From positions 1-64,000 of the forward strand of contig ONSR01000040.1 in NCBI GenBank assembly GCA_900320565.1: a DNA stretch of 64,000 nt, given 5' to 3'. The notes under the pieces are model-generated. The model did no database searches and was not told where the DNA came from. It was given only the letters and a program-made list of their open reading frames with translations. The DNA comes from an uncultured Prevotellaceae bacterium. GTDB lineage: Bacteria; Bacteroidota; Bacteroidia; Bacteroidales; Bacteroidaceae. A program made the position numbers and the translations under genes. Positions 59,822 through 64,000 of this stretch are shown here, in pieces (within the stretch, counting starts at the first letter, position 1; every line of letters starts with the position of its first letter).

Positions 59822-60757
59822 TCAAAGGCATGCTGTTATGTCTTCCGTCGGGACCTTCTGCCAGTCAAACATAGGCAGGAGATCTTGGGGCTTTAAGGGA
59901 GTAGGAGAGGGGAGGATGCCTGCCAGGAAAGCGAGAAAACCTACGATTTCATCGGGATTTTTATGTTTCTCTCGGAGTACTGAAAGGTCGAGGGACTTGT
60001 CACGCTTGCAGAGGCGTTGACCGTTTTCGTTGATTAAAAGCGGATGATGAAAGTAGGTCGGCTCCTGGAAGCCAAGGGTGCGATAGAGGTGCAACTGTTG
60101 TGGGGTGCTCAACAAAAGGTCGCGACCTCGCACAACCTCCGTGATGCCCATCAGCGCATCATCAACCACGACAGCCAACTGATAAGCCCATGCTCCGTCC
60201 TTTCGCCTGAGGATGTAATCACCACAATGCTTTGCCAGGTTCACACATTGCTCGCCGTAGTGACCATCTTGGAATGTTATGTCCTCGTCCGGAACAATAA
60301 ATCTGATGGCATGAGGCACATTTTGTGCCATTTCATCGAACTTTTTGCCCCTGCAAGTGCCAGCATAAACGATGCGACCATCCGTTTCGTGAGGCGCTTG
60401 AGTGGCCATGATGTCGGCACGCGTACAGTAACAAGGATAGGTGAGGCCAGCGTCTTCCAACTGCTTGAGATAGTGCTCGTAGATGTCCCCACGCTGGCTT
60501 TGCCACACAACTTCGCCGTCCCAAGGCAGTCCGAGCCACTGCAAATCGTCCATCAACTGCAAGGCAAAGTCCCGACGCGAGCGATCTGGGTCGATATCCT
60601 CGATGCGCAGACGCCACTCTCCACCCTTGCTCTTGGCCGAAAGCCACGAGAGGAGTGCACAGAAGACGTTGCCCAAATGCATTCTACCAGTTGGGGAAGG
60701 GGCAAAACGACCCTTTTTCAATTCATAATTCATAATGCTTAATTCATAATTCTCCAC
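59822..60757 (-). CDS. gluQ: glutamyl-Q tRNA(Asp) synthetase
   Basis: 311 residues. The catalytic domain of a GluRS without the anticodon-binding part: HIGH-type FAPSPTGRMHLGN at about 18-30, and the KMSKS-like CKRDKSLDLS near 258. Cys in YPCYCTRADIM and YAGTCRG bind zinc. It charges glutamate onto queuosine 34 of tRNA(Asp). The start may be 60757 or the ATG eight codons later; both lie in TTCATAATTCA repeats. Confidence 0.93.
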   Translation of the reverse strand: MENYELSIMNYELKKGRFAPSPTGRMHLGNVFCALLSWLSAKSKGGEWRLRIEDIDPDRSRRDFALQLMDDLQWLGLPWDGEVVWQSQRGDIYEHYLKQLEDAGLTYPCYCTRADIMATQAPHETDGRIVYAGTCRGKKFDEMAQNVPHAIRFIVPDEDITFQDGHYGEQCVNLAKHCGDYILRRKDGAWAYQLAVVVDDALMGITEVVRGRDLLLSTPQQLHLYRTLGFQEPTYFHHPLLINENGQRLCKRDKSLDLSVLREKHKNPDEIVGFLAFLAGILPSPTPLKPQDLLPMFDWQKVPTEDITACL

Positions 60758-60777
60758 CGCTTATCTCTTTTAATTGA

Positions 60778-60785
60778 CAAAGTTA
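60778..60785 (-). promoter_or_regulatory. -7 promoter element of gluQ
   Basis: Minus-strand TAACTTTG, 20 bases before the start at 60757. Confidence 0.6.
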
Positions 60786-60829
60786 CGAGGCATAACTTTA
60801 TTGTGAATTATGAATTATGAATTATGAAT

Positions 60830-61801
60830 TCAGAAGACTCTTTCTGCGACGAAAGAGGCAAGGAGGTGCAGGGATTCAGTTACTGAGGCATCGCGCGTGT
60901 CGTCGATCAGGCCGTCGGCCATGCCTTGCATGTCTTTCATGTGCCACGCTGCATACTCCAATCCGCCTTCGCTTATCGAGAACTTTATGAGTTTTTGAAT
61001 CTCTCTTTGAGTTGCTTCACGACGTCGAACCTTCAAAGCCAACTCGTGCATCGACTTGTCATCGCTGTGCTTGACGGCATAAATGGCTGGCAATGTGAGC
61101 TTTCCTTCCTTCATGTCGTTGCCGACGGGCTTGCCTATCTCGGCCGTTCCATAGTCGAAGACATCGTCACGCAACTGGAAACAAATACCGATGAGCTTGC
61201 CGAACTGTGCCAGACGCTCTGCATCGGCTTCAGCACCGCCTGCTGCCAAAGCACCCAAGCGAGCACAGACAGAGAACAAACTCGCCGTTTTGCGAGAGAT
61301 GATGTCGAAGTAAGCAGCCTCCGAGAAAGTGTCGGAATCCTTGTTATTCAACTGCAGTAGTTCACCATCGGCAAGCGATTGTCCGAGCTGAGCAATGTAT
61401 TGAACCACCCGAACATCCTCGGTCAAAGCAGCACATTCAAGCGCCTTGCTCAGTATATAATCACCGGCAAGAACAGCGGCTTGATTGGATAAAATGGCAT
61501 TCATAGAGGGCAATCCGCGACGACGATCGCTTTCGTCCACCACATCATCGTGTACGAGGGAAGCCGTGTGAAGCATCTCCAAGGCCAAAGCCACATTGAT
61601 GACCTTGTCGTCCACATTGCCCACCATCTTTGCCGAAAGCAGGACCAGAAGCGGACGGAGCTGCTTTCCCGGTGCCTTGAGCAAGTGTTCGACAGCTTGT
61701 TCCAGAAAGGGATTGTCGCTATAAAGCGTTTTGCGGAAAGCCTCGCCAAATTGTTCCAATTCAGTCGCAACAGGAGCCTTTATCTTATCAAGTACGTCCA
61801 T
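60830..61801 (-). CDS. polyprenyl diphosphate synthase (IspB type)
   Basis: 323 residues. The first Asp-rich motif is HDDVVDESDRRRG near 82 and the second QLRDDVFDYGTAEIGKPVGND near 213. KTASLFSVCARLGALAAGG near 170 is typical of long-chain trans-prenyl synthases. It probably makes the menaquinone side chain. Chain length cannot be told from sequence. Confidence 0.93.
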   Translation of the reverse strand: MDVLDKIKAPVATELEQFGEAFRKTLYSDNPFLEQAVEHLLKAPGKQLRPLLVLLSAKMVGNVDDKVINVALALEMLHTASLVHDDVVDESDRRRGLPSMNAILSNQAAVLAGDYILSKALECAALTEDVRVVQYIAQLGQSLADGELLQLNNKDSDTFSEAAYFDIISRKTASLFSVCARLGALAAGGAEADAERLAQFGKLIGICFQLRDDVFDYGTAEIGKPVGNDMKEGKLTLPAIYAVKHSDDKSMHELALKVRRREATQREIQKLIKFSISEGGLEYAAWHMKDMQGMADGLIDDTRDASVTESLHLLASFVAERVF

Positions 61802-61820
61802 TTATCTCATCTTTAGAGTG

Positions 61821-61828
61821 CAAAATTA
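61821..61828 (-). promoter_or_regulatory. -7 promoter element of the polyprenyl synthase gene
   Basis: Minus-strand TAATTTTG, 19 bases before the start. On the opposite strand TACTTTTA at 61861 is a weaker candidate for polA. Confidence 0.5.
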
Positions 61829-61890
61829 CATAAAAAAGTGCTTCTTTCATATTTTTTCCGTACTTTTACAACATAAAAGGACAGAAAAAG

Positions 61891-64000
61891 ATGCAGAAAC
61901 TCTATTTACTGGATGCTTACGCACTGATTTATCGTGCTTATTACGCCTTTATTAAGAACCCGAGAATCAACTCGAAGGGTGAAAACACGTCAGCCATCCT
62001 TGGTTTTGTCAACACGCTGGAAGAGGTCATCTCGAAGGAAGCTCCAACACATCTGGGCGTTGCCTTCGACCCGCACGGCGGCACGTTCCGACACGAGGCC
62101 TACCCCGAGTACAAAGCCCAACGCGAGGAGACGCCCGAAGCCATCAGGTTTGCCGTGCCCATCATCAAAGACATCTTGGCCGCTTACCACATCCCCGTGC
62201 TCGAAGTTCCCGGGTTTGAGGCGGACGACGTCATCGGCACGTTGGCTCATCAGGCTGACCTGAAGGGCATAGACACCTTTATGATGACACCCGATAAGGA
62301 CTTCGGACAACTCGTCACTGAACGCATCAAGCAGTACCGACCTGCTGTGGGAAGAAACAGCGAGGCAGAGATTCTGGGCATCGAGGAAGTGAAGAAGAAG
62401 TGGGGACTCGAGTCGCCCCGCCAAGTCATCGATATGTTAGGACTGATGGGAGATGCTGTCGATAATATTCCTGGCTGCCCTGGAGTGGGCGAGAAGACGG
62501 CTCAGAAGCTCATCGAGGAGTTCGGAAGCATCGAGAATCTGCTGGTTTCGACGGACAAACTGAAGGGTGCGTTGAAGGAAAAGGTAGAGGGAAACATCGA
62601 GAAAATCAAGCAAAGCAAGTGGCTGGCCACTATCAATCAGGAGGTTCCAATCAGCCTCGACATGGACCTTCTCGCATTGCGTGAGCCCGACACGGACAGG
62701 TTGCAGGATATCTTCAAACGCCTCGAGTTCCGTCAACTGCTGAATAAAAGGCCTGGCCCACAGCCCATCTCCAAGGAGGAGGAGAGCCAACCTGCCAAGA
62801 ACAACGATGGTTCCTTGCAGCTTGACCTGTTTGGTGCAGCTCCGGAAAGCAAACCTACTGCCTCGACAAAAAAGGTCGAGCAGCCGCAGCAACTTGACCT
62901 CTTCGACCAGCCAGGCAGCCCGATTCCTGCTACTTCGAAGTTTGAAGGACCTGCCGAACAGTTCGTCGTGAAAGATGGGGTAGTTGTTGGTCACAACCTG
63001 AAGGCTAATTGGAAGGAGCTCAAGGCACAGCATCTCACCGAACTCCCTATGTTCGATACGGAGATTGCGCACTATATCCTGCACCCCGAAATGCGCCATT
63101 ATCTGGACTATCTGCTGTCTATCTATGGTTGCAAGGGCGTTTGCGAACTCAAACAAAGCCTGGAGGAAGAACTCCAGAAGGAGGGTCTGTGGAGCCTCTT
63201 TGCTGACATAGAGATGCCACTCATGCCAGTCCTTGCGGAAATGGAAGAGGCTGGCGTAATGATTGACACTGAGGGACTTAAGGAGACCAGCAGGCTGTTC
63301 ACTGAGCAGATGCTGGCTTTGGAACAAGAGATACACAGTCTGGCTGGCCTGAACTTCAATATAAGCAGCCCGAAGCAGGTGGGCGAAGTGCTCTTCGAAA
63401 CACTCAAACTCGACTCGAAAGCCAAGAAGACCAAGAAGGGGCAATACGTCACAAACGAAGAGGTGCTTGAGGCCCTGAAACGGAAACACCCGATTGTCGG
63501 CAAGATTCTGGAGTATAGAGGACTGAAGAAACTGCTGGGCACCTATATCGACGCCCTACCTGGACTCATCAACCCACAGACCGGACACATCCATACGTCA
63601 TTCAATCAGACTGTTACGGCAACGGGTCGTCTGTCGTCGTCGAACCCCAATCTGCAAAACATCCCCGTTCGCGATGCTCAGGGAAAAGAGGTGCGCAAGG
63701 CGTTCATCCCTTATCCGGGACAGCTTTTCTTCAGCGCCGATTACAGCCAAATCGAGTTGCGCATCATGGCTCATCTCAGCAAAGACGAGAACCTGATTGA
63801 AGCCTTCCTGCAAGGCAACGATATTCATCAGGCTACGGCGGCAAAGATATTCAAGAAGCCGCTTGAGGAAGTCACTCCAGACGAAAGGCGAAAAGCCAAG
63901 ACGGCTAACTTTGGCATCATTTACGGCATCAGCGCCTTTGGTTTGGCAGAAAGGATGGGTGTATCGAGGACAGAAGCCAAACAGCTTATCGATGAGTACT
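61891..64000 (+). CDS. polA: DNA polymerase I, 3' end beyond window
   Basis: 703 codons are in the window and the frame is still open at the edge. The 5' nuclease domain is complete (LYLLDAYALIYRAYYAF, EADDVIGTLA, MTPDKDFGQLV, MGDAVDNIPGCPGVGEKTA). A linker with a doubled QLDLF motif follows. The 3'-5' exonuclease region (about residues 350-433) is short: no DxE Exo I motif, VGHNLKANW has Asn where Exo II needs Asp, and no YxxxD Exo III. The polymerase domain begins normally, with motif A SADYSQIELRI and motif B RKAKTANFGIIYG. Proofreading is therefore probably absent. Confidence 0.95.
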   Translation, partial: MQKLYLLDAYALIYRAYYAFIKNPRINSKGENTSAILGFVNTLEEVISKEAPTHLGVAFDPHGGTFRHEAYPEYKAQREETPEAIRFAVPIIKDILAAYHIPVLEVPGFEADDVIGTLAHQADLKGIDTFMMTPDKDFGQLVTERIKQYRPAVGRNSEAEILGIEEVKKKWGLESPRQVIDMLGLMGDAVDNIPGCPGVGEKTAQKLIEEFGSIENLLVSTDKLKGALKEKVEGNIEKIKQSKWLATINQEVPISLDMDLLALREPDTDRLQDIFKRLEFRQLLNKRPGPQPISKEEESQPAKNNDGSLQLDLFGAAPESKPTASTKKVEQPQQLDLFDQPGSPIPATSKFEGPAEQFVVKDGVVVGHNLKANWKELKAQHLTELPMFDTEIAHYILHPEMRHYLDYLLSIYGCKGVCELKQSLEEELQKEGLWSLFADIEMPLMPVLAEMEEAGVMIDTEGLKETSRLFTEQMLALEQEIHSLAGLNFNISSPKQVGEVLFETLKLDSKAKKTKKGQYVTNEEVLEALKRKHPIVGKILEYRGLKKLLGTYIDALPGLINPQTGHIHTSFNQTVTATGRLSSSNPNLQNIPVRDAQGKEVRKAFIPYPGQLFFSADYSQIELRIMAHLSKDENLIEAFLQGNDIHQATAAKIFKKPLEEVTPDERRKAKTANFGIIYGISAFGLAERMGVSRTEAKQLIDEY

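Overview
The window is chromosomal DNA from a member of the Bacteroidota, most likely Bacteroidales and perhaps Prevotellaceae. Evidence: almost every transcription unit is preceded by the Bacteroidetes -7 promoter element TAnnTTTG, purine-rich ribosome binding sites are mostly missing, and there are typical neighbourhoods: DUF4271-hemD-rnpA-yidD-tatD, mnmG-apt-uvrC-dtd-mazG-deoC, three-subunit sdhCAB, a fused SpmAB, and a DUF2975/YozG-like pair. No rRNA or tRNA gene was seen. Genus is not resolved. All domain and family calls are read from motifs and memory, not from database searches.

Layout. 1-606: arrays of 22-bp palindromic units, then no gene. 607-4509: lipoprotein, sulfatase, GH16 glucanase and a VanX-like dipeptidase that has lost its zinc motif. 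4537-12694 (minus): recJ, CoA-transferase, tatD, yidD, rnpA, hemD, DUF4271, LOG-type hydrolase and metK, the last behind a likely SAM-II riboswitch. 12950-15068: U32 protein and a small sigma factor. 15236-29686: cell-surface region (LpxL-type acyltransferase, Stealth protein, glycosyltransferases, radical SAM protein, pyruvyl transferase, MsbA-like ABC exporter, LTA-synthase-like enzyme, CapA, acyltransferase) with RNase H and argS inside. 29703-35948: secreted protein, bcp, DUF2975/HTH, murQ, higBA, a solo membrane regulator, NfeD and SPFH protein.

36015-43600 is an AT-rich accessory island: about 1 kb of hairpin-rich non-coding DNA, a promoter with a roughly 260-nt structured leader, and eight co-directional genes (SPFH-zinc-ribbon, two membrane proteins, TFIIB-like zinc-ribbon protein, PD-(D/E)XK-DUF2971 fusion, three small proteins), closed by a strong terminator and a ParDE-like toxin-antitoxin pair. 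It is the best candidate here for an undescribed system, perhaps envelope stress or phage defence.

44285-64000 is mostly housekeeping: sdhCAB, mnmG to deoC with a near-perfect parS site between mnmG and apt, OmpA lipoprotein, ctp protease, ybeY, ruvB, spmAB, gluQRS, a polyprenyl synthase and the start of polA.

Two themes run across the window. Palindromic repeats of several sequences share an exact 22-bp period, and one such array lies in frame inside mnmG; a different palindromic element lies in frame inside the LTA-synthase-like gene. Several conserved enzymes (VanX-like, SdhB, PolA) have in-frame losses that remove whole motifs.
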